Assembly (NCBI RefSeq): GCF_002916655.1
Contig: NZ_PPSM01000047.1
Coordinates: 62,001 to 126,000 of the forward strand
Direction: 5' to 3'
Origin: Novosphingobium sp. HII-3
GTDB taxonomy: Bacteria > Pseudomonadota > Alphaproteobacteria > Sphingomonadales > Sphingomonadaceae
DNA length: 64,000 bases
Positions 47,256 through 57,051 of this stretch are shown piece by piece. Made by a program: the position numbers and the translations under genes. The notes beneath the pieces were generated by a model. That model had not been told where the DNA came from and did no database searches. It worked only from the letters and a program-made list of their open reading frames with translations. Positions within the stretch are counted from its first letter, which is position 1. Every line of letters begins with the position of its first letter.

Positions 47256-48002
47256 ATGACTTTCTCTGCCACTGTCCTCACGCTCTATCCCGAGATGTTT
47301 CCCGGTCCCCTGGGCGTCAGTCTTGCCGGCCGCGCCCTGTCGGAGGGCAAGTGGTCCATCGACCCCGTCCACATGCGCAATTTCGCGAAGGACAAGCACC
47401 GGACCGTGGACGATACGCCCGCCGGGGGCGGCGCCGGAATGGTGCTGAAGGTCGATATCCTTGCCGCGGCCATCGACCATGCCCGGGCGACCAATCCCGG
47501 TGCTCCCGTTCTGGCCATGACGCCGCGCGGCAGGCCCATATCCCAGGCGCGCATCCGGCAGCTTGCCGAAGGGCCGGGCGTCATCCTCCTTTGCGGTCGA
47601 TTCGAGGGCTTCGACGAGCGTATCTTCGAAGGTCGCGACGTGGAGGAGATCTCCGTCGGTGACATCGTGCTTTCGGGCGGCGAATGCGCCGCTCTCATGG
47701 TACTCGATGCTTGCATTCGCCTGCTTCCGGGCGTAATGGGCGCGCCTTCCAGTGGTACCGAGGAATCGTTCGAGGACGGCCTTCTCGAGTACCCGCACTA
47801 TACCCGACCCACGGAGTGGGAAGGGCGTGCGATCCCTGAAGTGCTGCGATCGGGGGATCACGCGAAGATCGCCGCCTGGCGGAAACACCAGGCGGAGGAT
47901 GACACTCGGTCACGCAGGCCGGACCTCTGGGAGCGTCACAGGGACGCTCGGGTCCAACCTGCCTCTGGCGCGCGGCGTAAAAATGAGGATTTGGGTTCAT
48001 GA
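47256..48002 (+). CDS. trmD: tRNA (guanine-N1)-methyltransferase TrmD
   Basis: A 248-residue SPOUT-fold enzyme that methylates G37 in tRNAs. [20 protein letters not shown] is the start, and [14 protein letters not shown] near residue 110 and [17 protein letters not shown] near 130 form the trefoil-knot SAM site. The ATG at 47256 was chosen; the 116 bases after rimM are noncoding. The stop overlaps the rplS start in ATGA. Confidence 0.95.
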   Translation: MTFSATVLTLYPEMFPGPLGVSLAGRALSEGKWSIDPVHMRNFAKDKHRTVDDTPAGGGAGMVLKVDILAAAIDHARATNPGAPVLAMTPRGRPISQARIRQLAEGPGVILLCGRFEGFDERIFEGRDVEEISVGDIVLSGGECAALMVLDACIRLLPGVMGAPSSGTEESFEDGLLEYPHYTRPTEWEGRAIPEVLRSGDHAKIAAWRKHQAEDDTRSRRPDLWERHRDARVQPASGARRKNEDLGS

Positions 48003-48367
48003 ACCTGATTCAGCAGATCGAAGCCGAGGAAATCGCCAAGGCTGCAAAGGATATCCCTGAATTCCGTCCGGGCGACACTGTCCGTGTCGGCGTGAAGGTT
48101 GTCGAAGGCACCCGCACCCGCGTCCAGGCCTACGAAGGCGTGTGCATCGCACGCTCGAACCGTGGCATGGGCTCGAACTTCACCGTGCGCAAGATGAGCT
48201 TCGGCGAAGGCGTGGAGCGCGTTTTCCCGCTCTACTCGCCCAACATCGACTCCATCACCGTCGTGCGTCGCGGCGTGGTGCGTCGCGCCAAGCTGTACTA
48301 CCTGCGCGGTCGTACCGGCAAGCGCGCTCGTATCGCCGAGCGTCGCGTCACTGACGCCAACGCATAA
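47999..48367 (+). CDS. rplS: 50S ribosomal protein L19
   Basis: A 122-residue L19 protein ([37 protein letters not shown]). It lies at the 30S-50S interface. Its start overlaps the trmD stop by four bases, so it is translationally coupled. A terminator follows at 48406. Confidence 0.97.
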   Translation: MNLIQQIEAEEIAKAAKDIPEFRPGDTVRVGVKVVEGTRTRVQAYEGVCIARSNRGMGSNFTVRKMSFGEGVERVFPLYSPNIDSITVVRRGVVRRAKLYYLRGRTGKRARIAERRVTDANA

Positions 48368-48405
48368 GCGAAGGCCTCGGCCCGCCCTCGTGGCAGGGCC
48401 GCACG

Positions 48406-48436
48406 AAGGGCGGTTCGGTTTCGGGCCGCCTTTTTT
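48406..48436 (+). terminator. Terminator of the ffh-rplS operon
   Basis: AAGGGCGG (48406 on) pairs with CCGCC TT, with one extra base, around a long loop, followed by six Ts (48431-48436). A preceding GCCCT/AGGGC hairpin at about 48384-48400 may add to it. Confidence 0.65.
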
Positions 48437-48640
48437 GTGCCTTTCCTCGATCTCGGCGGTGGTTTTCTTCCGCTGAAACGGTGGCCCGGAAACCTCCGGC
48501 CGCATCGTTTCAGCGCAGCGCCTCCTCCTGCGATGATGACCATGCTCCGCCGCTGAACGCGTGCTGCATCACTGGACTTGTGGGTCTGGGGAACAGGCGA
48601 AAAAACGCGATTAGCTGCGGGTTTAGGCCGTTTTTGGCCC

Positions 48641-48669
48641 TTGCCAGTCGTAGGAAAACCCGCTCAATT
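48641..48669 (+). promoter_or_regulatory. Possible HU promoter in the 302-base gap
   Basis: From 48437 to 48738 there is no gene. TTGCCA (48641-48646) and TCAATT (48664-48669) are 17 bases apart, some 70 bases before the HU start. The region also has GTTTTT runs and is less GC-rich than neighbours. The long leader just before the start contains a GGGGG run as ribosome-binding site. Confidence 0.3.
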
Positions 48670-48738
48670 CCGTCGCTATTGAGGCGATTCAGTTTCCAAA
48701 AAACGTCCGCTCCACTGAAATTTAAGGGGGTTCCCATA

Positions 48739-49011
48739 ATGAACAAGAACGATCTCATCAGCGCTGTCGCGGATTCGAGCGCTCTTACTCGCAGCGATGC
48801 CGCCAAGGCTGTCGAATCGGTGTTCGAGGCGATCTCGGGCGCGCTGAAGAAGGGTGATGAAGTTCGTCTCGTAGGCTTCGGCACGTTCTCGGTCGCCAAG
48901 CGCAAGGCATCCACCGGCCGCAACCCCCGCACCGGCGAACCGATGGAGATCAAGGCCTCCGCACAGCCCAAGTTCAAGGCTGGCAAGGGCCTGAAGGACG
49001 CGGTCAACTAA
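48739..49011 (+). CDS. hupB: HU-family nucleoid DNA-binding protein
   Basis: A 90-residue HU protein. MNKNDLISAVADSSALTRSDAAKAVE is the helical dimer part, GFGTFSVAKRKASTGRNPRTGEP carries the DNA-binding arm (RNPRTGE), and the C-terminus is normal. It bends and compacts DNA. A tandem terminator follows. Confidence 0.96.
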   Translation: MNKNDLISAVADSSALTRSDAAKAVESVFEAISGALKKGDEVRLVGFGTFSVAKRKASTGRNPRTGEPMEIKASAQPKFKAGKGLKDAVN

Positions 49012-49022
49012 GACACGCCGGA

Positions 49023-49087
49023 CCTGCAACGCTTCGCAGGCTTTTTGATGACGCCGCGCCGCCTGAAGAGGTTGGCGCGGCGTTTTT
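49023..49087 (+). terminator. Two tandem terminators after HU
   Basis: The first is CCTGC/GCAGG (49023-49040) then CTTTTT. The second is a perfect 10-bp stem (49051-49060 with 49074-49083) and T run to 49087. Both are close after the HU stop. Confidence 0.85.
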
Positions 49088-49168
49088 CGTTGCAGTCTTC
49101 CGGCCTGCACCTGCCGAAGGCGGGGAGGTACGGACACAGGCTCCGAACCTCCCTTGCGCTTCATCGCG

Positions 49169-50011
49169 TCACGCGGCTTGGGCGGCTCCATCAGTCTCGC
49201 GCGTTGCCGTTGCATAAAGGGCGATGGCGGCGGCGTTGCTGACGTTGAGGCTCTCCATCGCCTCGCTGATCGGCAGCCGGGCGATCGCGTCGCAATGCTG
49301 CACGATGTTGTGGCGCATGCCGTCGCCCTCGGCTCCCATGACCAGCGCGACAGGCCCCGCCGGCAGGGCCTCGGCAAGAGTGGACTGGCCCTCGCCGTCC
49401 AGCCCGATGCGCCAGTAGCCTGCTTCCGCGATTTCCTCCAACGCGCGGGCAAGGTTCACCACCCGAACCCACGGCAAGATCTCCAGCGCGCCCGAGGCCG
49501 ACTTCGCCAACGTACCCGACTCCGGCGGCGCGTGGCGATCCTGCGTGACGATGCAGCACGCGTTGAAGGCCGCGGCGGAGCGCATGATGGCTCCGACGTT
49601 GTGGGGGTCGGTGACCTGGTCCAGCACCACGACCGGGCGGAGCGGATCGCCGTTCAGCACGTCATCGAGGAAGATGTCGTCCAAGGGCGCGCACTCCAGC
49701 ACGAGTCCCTGGTGCGGAGCGTCCTTGGCGACCAGTCGTCCAAGGTCGGCCGGCTGAGCCCACTCGATCGGGAAGTCGGCAGGCAGCTCGCCGTCCAGGG
49801 ACTCCACGCCTTCGCGTGTCGCCCACAGCTTGCGGTGGCTGCGGTCCGGATTCTTCAGCGCTGCCTCGACTGCATGCCGGCCCCATAGGCGAACCATGCC
49901 TGTGGAAGCCCGTCCGCTGCCGCGGCCGTTCTTCATGCGACCGGCGCGACCGCGAAGCGGTTTCGCCGCGCGGCCTTCGCCTTCGTTGCCGCGTTCGCCA
50001 CGCTTGCTCAT
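49169..50011 (-). CDS. rlmB: 23S rRNA (guanosine-2'-O-)-methyltransferase RlmB (TrmH/SpoU family)
   Basis: A 280-residue SPOUT methyltransferase. The basic N-terminal segment is followed by WGRHAVEAALKNP, VVVLDQVTDPHNVGAIMRSA (motif 1), and ALVMGAEGDGMR and SLNVSNAAAIALY (motifs 2 and 3). It methylates a 23S rRNA loop; a related tRNA or rRNA target is possible. The ATG at 50011 follows AAAGGAC. It is divergent from tRNA-Tyr. Confidence 0.9.
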   Translation of the reverse strand: MSKRGERGNEGEGRAAKPLRGRAGRMKNGRGSGRASTGMVRLWGRHAVEAALKNPDRSHRKLWATREGVESLDGELPADFPIEWAQPADLGRLVAKDAPHQGLVLECAPLDDIFLDDVLNGDPLRPVVVLDQVTDPHNVGAIMRSAAAFNACCIVTQDRHAPPESGTLAKSASGALEILPWVRVVNLARALEEIAEAGYWRIGLDGEGQSTLAEALPAGPVALVMGAEGDGMRHNIVQHCDAIARLPISEAMESLNVSNAAAIALYATATRETDGAAQAA

Positions 50012-50076
50012 CAACTGTCCTTTCGAAAAAAAATCGCGAATTGGTAAAAATCTTGCCCCCTGTGACAGGGAGGGCA

Positions 50077-50105
50077 TTGACAGGCAAGGCTCGGTTCGGC
50101 AAAGG
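50077..50105 (+). promoter_or_regulatory. Possible promoter of tRNA-Tyr
   Basis: TTGACA (50077-50082) is a perfect -35 box, with CAAAGG (50100-50105) 17 bases on. It is about 95 bases before tRNA-Tyr. The -10 box is weak. Confidence 0.35.
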
Positions 50106-50199
50106 CGCGGTCCTCGGCAACGAGGTGCTGAAAAGCGCTTCGACCAACGCCGGATTTTCTCGTGTTTTCGGGGATTTCCAGCAGCCAGTGAACTGGTGT

Positions 50200-50285
50200 G
50201 GACAGGTGGCCGAGTGGTTAAAGGCAGCAGACTGTAAATCTGCCCGCGCAAGCGTACGCTAGTTCGAATCTAGCCCTGTCCACCA
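50200..50285 (+). tRNA. tRNA-Tyr (GTA anticodon)
   Basis: An 86-base class II tRNA. Acceptor GGACAGG pairs with CCTGTCC, anticodon loop CTGTAAA has GTA, there is a long variable arm (about CCGCGCAAGCGTACGC), T-loop TTCGAAT, and encoded CCA. It reads UAC and UAU codons. Confidence 0.96.
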
Positions 50286-50400
50286 CCAGCTCTCAGCCAG
50301 ATGGCTCCCGTCGTTTCCAGCACAGGCTTTCCCCTCGCAAGGGAACAACGCCTGTTCGCGCGGCATTGCGGTAACGACACACACTGGCTAGACGAGAGCA

Positions 50401-51150
50401 ATGCCTGGAGACATACTCGATAATCAAGGCCGCGGCGAAGCGTCGTGGCAGTGGCCTTCCATTCACCGGGAGGGCCGCAAGTTCGGCGCCATTGCCGGCG
50501 TCGTCGCGCTTGTGGCGTGGCTCTTCCTGGGGCCTTGGGTCGGGTGGCCGCTCGCGGTGCTGACCCTTTGCGTCCTGGCCTTCTTCCGCGACCCCATCCG
50601 CGTAACCCCACAGGACGACCGTTTCATCGTGGCGCCTGCTGACGGGCTCGTGACGCTGATCGGGAAAGTGCCGCCACCGCGTGAGTTGACGATGGATGAC
50701 GGCAGCGGGGCAGCCCCGCTGTCGAGCGAGCCTGTCACGCGCATTTCCATCTTCATGTCGGTCTTCGACGTCCACATCAACCGCACGCCCATAGCGGGTA
50801 CCGTGAAGCGGGTAATCTACATCCCCGGCAAGTTCGTGAACGCGGACCTCGACAAGGCCAGCGAAGAGAACGAGCGTCAGCACATTCTCGTTGAGCGCAG
50901 TGACGGCCTTCGGATCTGCTTCACGCAGATCGCAGGACTTGTCGCGCGGCGCATCGTGCCGTTTGTCAAACCGGGGGACATTATCGCGGCGGGGCAGCGC
51001 GTCGGCCTCATCCGCTTCGGCAGCCGCGTGGACGTATATCTTCCCGCCGGAACGGAGCCGAAGGTGCTCATGGGCCAGAAGATCGTCGCCGGCGAAACTA
51101 TCCTTGGCGAAGTGGCAAGCGCTCCGCTCATCGAGGGCGTGGCTCAGTGA
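50401..51150 (+). CDS. psd: Phosphatidylserine decarboxylase
   Basis: A 249-residue membrane enzyme converting phosphatidylserine to phosphatidylethanolamine. An N-terminal hydrophobic stretch (about residues 28-60) is followed by the domain with [11 protein letters not shown] and, near the end, [11 protein letters not shown], where the GS pair is the self-cleavage site that gives the pyruvoyl group. It overlaps pssA, which does the preceding step, in GTGA. Confidence 0.93.
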   Translation: MPGDILDNQGRGEASWQWPSIHREGRKFGAIAGVVALVAWLFLGPWVGWPLAVLTLCVLAFFRDPIRVTPQDDRFIVAPADGLVTLIGKVPPPRELTMDDGSGAAPLSSEPVTRISIFMSVFDVHINRTPIAGTVKRVIYIPGKFVNADLDKASEENERQHILVERSDGLRICFTQIAGLVARRIVPFVKPGDIIAAGQRVGLIRFGSRVDVYLPAGTEPKVLMGQKIVAGETILGEVASAPLIEGVAQ

Positions 51151-51986
51151 GGCACCGTCCCGATCGCGAGCGGCCTGGGACCGAGAGCCAGCGGCGCCGG
51201 CTGGCGCCGGGCCTGTCGATGCGCGCCATCGTGCCGAACGCCATCACGGCGGCGGCCTTGTGCGCGGGCCTGACCGGCATCCGCTTCGCGATCGCGGACG
51301 ATTTCGAAAAAGCGGTCCAAGCGGTTATTCTTGCAGGCCTGCTTGACGGCATCGACGGGCGCGCCGCGCGGCTCTTGAACGCTCAGACGCGGTTCGGCGC
51401 CGAACTGGACAGCCTCGCTGATTCCATTTCCTTCGGCGTAGCGCCCGCGTTGATCGTCTACCTCTGGACGCTCCATGAAGCGCCCAGCATGGGCTGGATC
51501 GCGGCCTTGGCGTTTGCCATCTGTTGCGTTCTGCGCCTCGCGCGCTTCAATGCCCGCCTGGACATGCTCGACCAGCCGCACAAGCAGGCCGGATTCCTGA
51601 CTGGCGTTCCCGCTCCGCTCGGGGCCGGCCTCGCCTTCCTTCCGCTGTACCTCTGGATCGCCAGCGGCTTTGAGGAGTTCGCCAACCCGGTCCTTGTCAG
51701 CGTGTGGATGGTCCTTGTCGGCTTCCTGATGATTTCGAGCATTCCCACGCTGGCATGGTCGCGCTTGCGACCGCCGAGTCACTTGCGTCTGGGCGTCATC
51801 GCGCTCGTGGGGCTGACAATGGCGGCATTGCTGACCGAACCCTGGTTCACGCTGGTTGCGGTGACGATCGTATACCTCGTTCTCATCCCGGTGGGCGTGA
51901 TCACGTACGCCAAGGTCAGGCGGCGCACTCCAATCCAGGATGCGGATCCAATCGCATCCCCACCCATCGAACCTGGCGCTTTCTGA
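51147..51986 (+). CDS. pssA: CDP-diacylglycerol--serine O-phosphatidyltransferase
   Basis: A 279-residue membrane enzyme with about seven helices. The CDP-alcohol phosphotransferase motif DG..AR...G..LDSLAD is seen as [20 protein letters not shown] and then LDSLAD, near residues 68-95. It makes phosphatidylserine for psd. The GTG start overlaps the psd stop. The first 24 residues are basic and may be an addition. Confidence 0.93.
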   Translation: MRHRPDRERPGTESQRRRLAPGLSMRAIVPNAITAAALCAGLTGIRFAIADDFEKAVQAVILAGLLDGIDGRAARLLNAQTRFGAELDSLADSISFGVAPALIVYLWTLHEAPSMGWIAALAFAICCVLRLARFNARLDMLDQPHKQAGFLTGVPAPLGAGLAFLPLYLWIASGFEEFANPVLVSVWMVLVGFLMISSIPTLAWSRLRPPSHLRLGVIALVGLTMAALLTEPWFTLVAVTIVYLVLIPVGVITYAKVRRRTPIQDADPIASPPIEPGAF

Positions 51987-52173
51987 GGGGCGAGAGCGGG
52001 GGCAGTTGCGTCCGCTCGCCCGCCTTCCAGCTAATTTCCGCCGGTTCGCAGAGGCCTGCCAGTTCGCTCCGTAGCGCCAGTGCCGTCGCCGCGAATTCCC
52101 GCAACGTTGCGATCAAAGCGATACCGGATGTGAAGGCCGCCAGAAGAAAGACGGTAATCGCAAGAGCAGTCAT
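51916..52173 (-). CDS. Small membrane protein, tandem copy 1
   Basis: An 85-residue candidate gene on the minus strand. It has one hydrophobic N-terminal segment (MTALAITVFLLAAFTSGIAL) and a short charged tail, with similar architecture to the gene at 52329-52604. It overlaps the pssA end by 71 bases, in the opposite direction. No family is recognised. Confidence 0.5.
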   Translation of the reverse strand: MTALAITVFLLAAFTSGIALIATLREFAATALALRSELAGLCEPAEISWKAGERTQLPPLSPLRKRQVRWVGMRLDPHPGLECAA

Positions 52174-52328
52174 GACCGATCCTTTCAGCCCCGCAGCCTC
52201 ATCGGCCGGGCGGGTGCGTTGCGGAGACGTGCGTCCGTTCCCCGAATGTTCTGATCGGCCTTAGTTCCTATTTTGTTCCCGAGTTGTCAAGCGCCTTCTG
52301 GTGAGGGGGCGCCCAAAGCGCCCGCGGC

Positions 52329-52604
52329 TCAGGCTGCACGATGTGTCGGGGCGGAAGCGCGGGTCCGGGCGGAGGCGACGGGTCGGGCCATGCGGTGGCG
52401 CGGGCGCAGCCGCTGTTCCACTTCTTCGGAAAACTCGTCGCGTGTCGTCAGCGTGGTCCTGTAGACCGCTGGCTTCCCGCTCGATTCGGCAAGCGCCTCG
52501 CGCAGGAGACGGATGTGGGGAAGAGCATTCGATGCGCTTTTCCAGATGGCGGCGATCGCAGCGAAGGCCGCTACCAGGAACAGGGCAGGTGCAACGATAG
52601 TCAT
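52329..52604 (-). CDS. Small membrane protein, tandem copy 2
   Basis: A 91-residue candidate with one hydrophobic segment (MTIVAPALFLVAAFAAIAAIW) and a tail rich in Arg. It looks like a paralogue of the 51916 gene, separated by 155 bases on the same strand. Both may make a small membrane complex; no family or function can be named. Confidence 0.5.
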   Translation of the reverse strand: MTIVAPALFLVAAFAAIAAIWKSASNALPHIRLLREALAESSGKPAVYRTTLTTRDEFSEEVEQRLRPRHRMARPVASARTRASAPTHRAA

Positions 52605-52994
52605 CGATAAACGCCTTTTTTGCCCGGTCCGCCTCTTGTTCCAGTCTTCTGCCCAAGCTGGCGCGAACGCGGCGACTTCAACGACGCTGCGTGACCTGTT
52701 TGTCCGCAGCTATGCGGTGAAAAGATTTCTGGCAGCGGACGAGTTCCTCGCTCAAGGCCTTGATCACGCATGGAATCGGTACTTTGACGCTAAAGTGACA
52801 AGCGTTTGCGGTGAATTGGGGGTGGATTTGAGTCGCGAAGGGGTCTAAGGGCAACGCCGCTCGTGTAGTCATGCCGGATTGTCCGGCGTGAGTGCGTGCG
52901 AGTAGTCCACATGGAAGGCGCACATACCGGTGCCGAAGCGGGGTCTCCGCGCGGTTCCAGTCTTCCAGAGGTTCAACCGGAAAGGAATAGGATT
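52605..52994 (+). promoter_or_regulatory. Leader of rpsB with hairpin
   Basis: The 390 bases before rpsB hold no supported gene. TTGACG near 52782 is a possible -35 box. A tight hairpin GCCGGA-TTG-TCCGGC at 52873-52887 lies 108 bases before the start codon. Leaders of rpsB are often used for feedback by S2, and this hairpin may belong to such control. Confidence 0.35.
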
Positions 52995-53750
<756 letters not shown>

Positions 53751-53787
53751 TAGCCCGGCACGACGACACTTTCGTCACGGAATTGTC

Positions 53788-53845
53788 GCGCGCCGGGTCC
53801 AGTGGGTCCGGCGCGCACCTGTTTTGGAAACTCGTAGCGAGTTTC
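53788..53845 (+). terminator. Two hairpins between rpsB and tsf (attenuator-like)
   Basis: The first hairpin is a 9-bp GC stem (53788-53796 with 53808-53816), followed by ACCTGTTTTGG. The second is GAAACTCG-TAG-CGAGTTTC (53827-53845), a perfect 8-bp stem ending 23 bases before tsf. The pair may give partial termination, as known at the rpsB-tsf junction in E. coli. Confidence 0.65.
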
Positions 53846-53868
53846 GACCAACCAAGAGGATTTGAGCG

Positions 53869-54792
53869 ATGGCTTACACCGCCGCTGACGTGAAGAACCT
53901 GCGCGAGCGCTCGGGCGCCGGCATGATGGACTGCAAGAAGGCTCTCGACGAGACCGGTGGCGACATCGAAGCCGCCATCGACGCGCTGCGCGCCAAGGGT
54001 CTTGCCGCCGCCGCCAAGAAGTCGAGCCGCACGGCTGCTGAGGGCCTGGTCGGCGTTGCCGTGACCGGCACCAAGGGTGTCGCCGTCGAAGTGAACTCGG
54101 AAACGGACTTCGTTGCCAAGAACGACCAGTTCCAGGATTTCGTACGCAAGACCACCGAAGCCGCTCTGGGCGTTTCGGGCGACGATGTCGATGCGCTCAA
54201 GGCAGCGGCATACCCCGGCGGCGGCACGGTTGCCGATGCGCTGACCAACAACGTCGCGACCATCGGCGAGAACCAGCAGGTTCGCCGCATGAAGACCGTC
54301 GAAGTGTCGAACGGCGTTGTCGTTCCCTACATGCACAACGCCGCCGCGCCGAACCTCGGGAAGATCGGTGTTCTCGTTGCGCTCGAGTCGGAAGCTCCGG
54401 CAGACGTTCTCGAAGCGCTGGGCAAGCAGATTGCGATGCACATCGCGGCCGCTTTCCCGCTTGCGCTCAACGCTGACGACCTCGACGCGGAGCTGATCGC
54501 CCGCGAGCGCAAGATCGCCGAGGAAAAGGCAGCCGAATCGGGCAAGCCCGAAGCGGTCCAGGCCAAGATGGTGGACGGTGCGATCGCCAAGTACGCCAAG
54601 GAAAACGCACTGCTCTCGCAGGTCTTCGTTATGGACAACAAGACCCCGATCCAGCAGGTCGTCGACCAGGCTGGCAAGGACGCTGGCGCCAAGATCGTCC
54701 TGAAGGACTACGTTCGCTTCCAGCTCGGCGAAGGCATCGAGAAGGAAGTCACCGACTTCGCAGCGGAAGTGGCCGCAGCCGTAGCCGGCTGA
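53869..54792 (+). CDS. tsf: Elongation factor Ts
   Basis: A 307-residue nucleotide-exchange factor for EF-Tu. The start is [21 protein letters not shown] and the core [10 protein letters not shown] near residue 79 is conserved. The UBA-like N-terminus and two core subdomains are normal. It follows rpsB and precedes a strong terminator. Confidence 0.97.
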   Translation: MAYTAADVKNLRERSGAGMMDCKKALDETGGDIEAAIDALRAKGLAAAAKKSSRTAAEGLVGVAVTGTKGVAVEVNSETDFVAKNDQFQDFVRKTTEAALGVSGDDVDALKAAAYPGGGTVADALTNNVATIGENQQVRRMKTVEVSNGVVVPYMHNAAAPNLGKIGVLVALESEAPADVLEALGKQIAMHIAAAFPLALNADDLDAELIARERKIAEEKAAESGKPEAVQAKMVDGAIAKYAKENALLSQVFVMDNKTPIQQVVDQAGKDAGAKIVLKDYVRFQLGEGIEKEVTDFAAEVAAAVAG

Positions 54793-54819
54793 TTTTATCC
54801 ATTTCGCTGAATGAAACGG

Positions 54820-54858
54820 CGGGCCGGGGAGCGCACAGCTTCCCGGCCCGTTCTGTTT
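54820..54858 (+). terminator. Terminator of tsf
   Basis: A 12-bp stem with one G-T pair (54820-54831 with 54839-54850), followed by TTCTGTTT. It ends the rpsB-tsf transcript. Confidence 0.8.
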
Positions 54859-54878
54859 CTCCGCTGACGGATGCCCGA

Positions 54879-54906
54879 TTGACTTGGCGCAGGGCTGGCG
54901 TAGCCT
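54879..54906 (+). promoter_or_regulatory. Promoter of the CMD-family gene
   Basis: TTGACT (54879-54884) and TAGCCT (54901-54906) are 16 bases apart, 76 bases before the start of the CMD-family gene. Confidence 0.4.
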
Positions 54907-54981
54907 TCTCATGGAACCGACCCTTGCACGAGGTCGGCCAAGCCGCCCGCCATGCTTCGGGCGCAGACCGGAGAGGCTCTC

Positions 54982-55521
54982 ATGCGCGTAGAACTGGCTC
55001 CTCAGCCGCAGAACCCCATTCCTGACCTGTCGCTGCACTATTCGCCCGAGTTGGTTCGCGCCGGCAGCGCCTTCGGTCTTGCTCCTTATCAGCACTCCAG
55101 GCTGCCGCTCCGGTTGTTCGAGGCGTGTCGTATCGCGACGGCGGTCATCAACGGCTGCACGGTCTGCATGAACTGGCGGGCACAGCGCGATCTGCGAATC
55201 CTGGGCCACGAGGGCGGTGTCATCGAGCAGGCGGATGCTCCTGACGAGGCCATGTATCAGGCGGTGCTGAGCGGCGAACTGGACAAGCTGACCGAGAAGG
55301 AGCGCGTCGCCGTCCGGTTCTCGCAGAAGATGGGGACCGACTCACGGGCGCTTGGGGAAGATGAGGCGTTCTGGGCGGAACTGAAGGGGCTGATGACGGA
55401 TGCGGAGATAGTCGACCTCACGCATTGCACCGCTGCCTGGATGGCCATGGGGCGCGTGGCGCACGTCCTTGGAGTGGATAGCGTCTGCACGATTGGCGGC
55501 CCCCTGGCCGAGGCGGCATGA
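54982..55521 (+). CDS. Carboxymuconolactone decarboxylase family protein
   Basis: A 179-residue protein with the AhpD-like helical fold. NGCTVCMNWRA near residue 57 has the CxxC that relatives use for thiol or peroxide reactions, but the usual following His is missing. The ATG at 54982 follows GGAGAGG. The role may be peroxide handling. It stands alone between tsf and pyrH; the 215 bases to pyrH are noncoding. Confidence 0.8.
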   Translation: MRVELAPQPQNPIPDLSLHYSPELVRAGSAFGLAPYQHSRLPLRLFEACRIATAVINGCTVCMNWRAQRDLRILGHEGGVIEQADAPDEAMYQAVLSGELDKLTEKERVAVRFSQKMGTDSRALGEDEAFWAELKGLMTDAEIVDLTHCTAAWMAMGRVAHVLGVDSVCTIGGPLAEAA

Positions 55522-55736
55522 CGTAAAGGGACGCTCCCTTCGCTTTGCAGCCGAGGGGAAGGAGCAGTGCCCTTCCGCATGTGAGCAAAGCGGCACTAGG
55601 CGCTTGGTCGCCCGGAAGGATGCGGAGTCCCGATCCGGGCGCGCGTTCGCGGGCCTTGCGCCACCTCGCCCCTTGGCAATCGGTGCTGGCGCTCCTAAAG
55701 CCGGCTCACCCCCCCGCCACCAGGAGAGCAAGCGGC

Positions 55737-56459
55737 ATGTCATCCCCCCCCTACAAACGCGTCCTGCTCAAACTGTCGGGCGAGGTGCTGATGGGGAGCC
55801 AGCAGTTCGGGATCGATCCCGCTTTCGTCGCCGAACTGGCGAAGGAAGTTAAGGCGGCCAAGGAGACCGGCCTGGAGATCTGCCTGGTCATCGGCGGTGG
55901 CAACATCTTCCGCGGCATGGCCGGAGCGGCACGGGGCATGGACCGCGCGCAGGCCGACTACATGGGCATGCTTGCAACCGTCATGAACGCTCTGGCCATG
56001 CAGAACGCGCTGGAGCAGCTTGGCGTCGAGACCCGGGTGCAGTCCGCGGTGCAGATGGACCAGGTCTGCGAACCGGTGATCCGTCGCCGGGCCGAGCGTC
56101 ACCTTGAGAAGGGCCGCGTCGTGATCTTCGCGGCCGGTGTGGGCGCTCCCTATTTCACCACCGATTCGGGGGCCGCGCTGCGGGCGGCCGAAATGCGGTG
56201 CGATGCCCTTCTGAAGGGAACGAGTGTCGACGGCGTCTACGACAGCGATCCAAAGACGAATCCGGCCGCGAAGCGGTACGACACGGTCGACTATGACACC
56301 GTCCTTGCCGACAACCTGAAGGTGATGGACGCCTCCGCCGTGGCCCTGTGCCGCGATAATGCCATTCCGATCGTCGTGTTCTCGATCCGTGAGGAGGGCA
56401 ACCTTGCCACCGTCCTCGCGGGTGGCGGCATCAAGACGGTCGTCCAGAAAGGAGCCTGA
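55737..56459 (+). CDS. pyrH: UMP kinase
   Basis: A 240-residue kinase of the amino acid kinase family, making [17 protein letters not shown] is the phosphate-binding start, [10 protein letters not shown] near residue 51 the second motif, and [18 protein letters not shown] the conserved end. AGGAGA precedes the ATG at 55737. It is 3 bases before frr. Confidence 0.96.
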   Translation: MSSPPYKRVLLKLSGEVLMGSQQFGIDPAFVAELAKEVKAAKETGLEICLVIGGGNIFRGMAGAARGMDRAQADYMGMLATVMNALAMQNALEQLGVETRVQSAVQMDQVCEPVIRRRAERHLEKGRVVIFAAGVGAPYFTTDSGAALRAAEMRCDALLKGTSVDGVYDSDPKTNPAAKRYDTVDYDTVLADNLKVMDASAVALCRDNAIPIVVFSIREEGNLATVLAGGGIKTVVQKGA

Positions 56460-56462
56460 TAC

Positions 56463-57020
56463 ATGGCCAAGTACGACAAGGCGGACCTCGAGCGCCGCAT
56501 GAAGGGCGCGATTGACGCGCTCAAGCACGACCTCTCGGGCCTGCGCACCGGGCGCGCCAACACGGCGCTGCTGGAGCCGATCACCGTGACGGTCTACGGC
56601 AGCGCGATGCCGCTTACCTCGGTCGCCACCATATCGGCGCCCGAACCCCGCATGCTGTCCGTGCAGGTGTGGGACAAGTCCAACATCGGACCCGTCGAGA
56701 AGGCGATCCGGTCGGCCGGTCTGGGCCTCAATCCGATCAACGACGGCAACACCCTGCGTCTGCCGATTCCCGACCTCACCGAGGAGCGCCGCAAGGAACT
56801 GGCCAAGCTTGCCAGCTCCTACGCCGAGAAGGCTCGCGTCGCCGTGCGCAACGTGCGCCGCGACGGCATCGAGGCGCTGAAGGCCGACGAGAAGAAGAAA
56901 GAGATCTCCGAAGACGACCGCAAGCGGGGCGAGACCGAAGTCCAGAAGCTGACGGATGACATGATCAAGGCGCTCGACGAGGAATTCGCGCGCAAGGAAA
57001 AGGAAATTCTCGGCAAGTGA
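56463..57020 (+). CDS. frr: Ribosome recycling factor
   Basis: A 185-residue, tRNA-like factor splitting the terminated ribosome with EF-G. MKGAIDALKHDLSGLRTGRAN and the C-terminal LTDDMIKALDEEFARKEKEI helix are typical. It has an AAAGGAG site in the pyrH end. It overlaps no gene. Confidence 0.96.
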   Translation: MAKYDKADLERRMKGAIDALKHDLSGLRTGRANTALLEPITVTVYGSAMPLTSVATISAPEPRMLSVQVWDKSNIGPVEKAIRSAGLGLNPINDGNTLRLPIPDLTEERRKELAKLASSYAEKARVAVRNVRRDGIEALKADEKKKEISEDDRKRGETEVQKLTDDMIKALDEEFARKEKEILGK

Positions 57021-57051
57021 AGCGGTTGCGCTTCGCCGAGAAGGGAGCTTG

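Noticed and set aside
48481..48738. In-frame N-terminal extension of HU (start at 48481)
   Set aside because: HU proteins start at MNKNDLI; the added residues are not HU-like and the ribosome-binding GGGGG is just before 48739.
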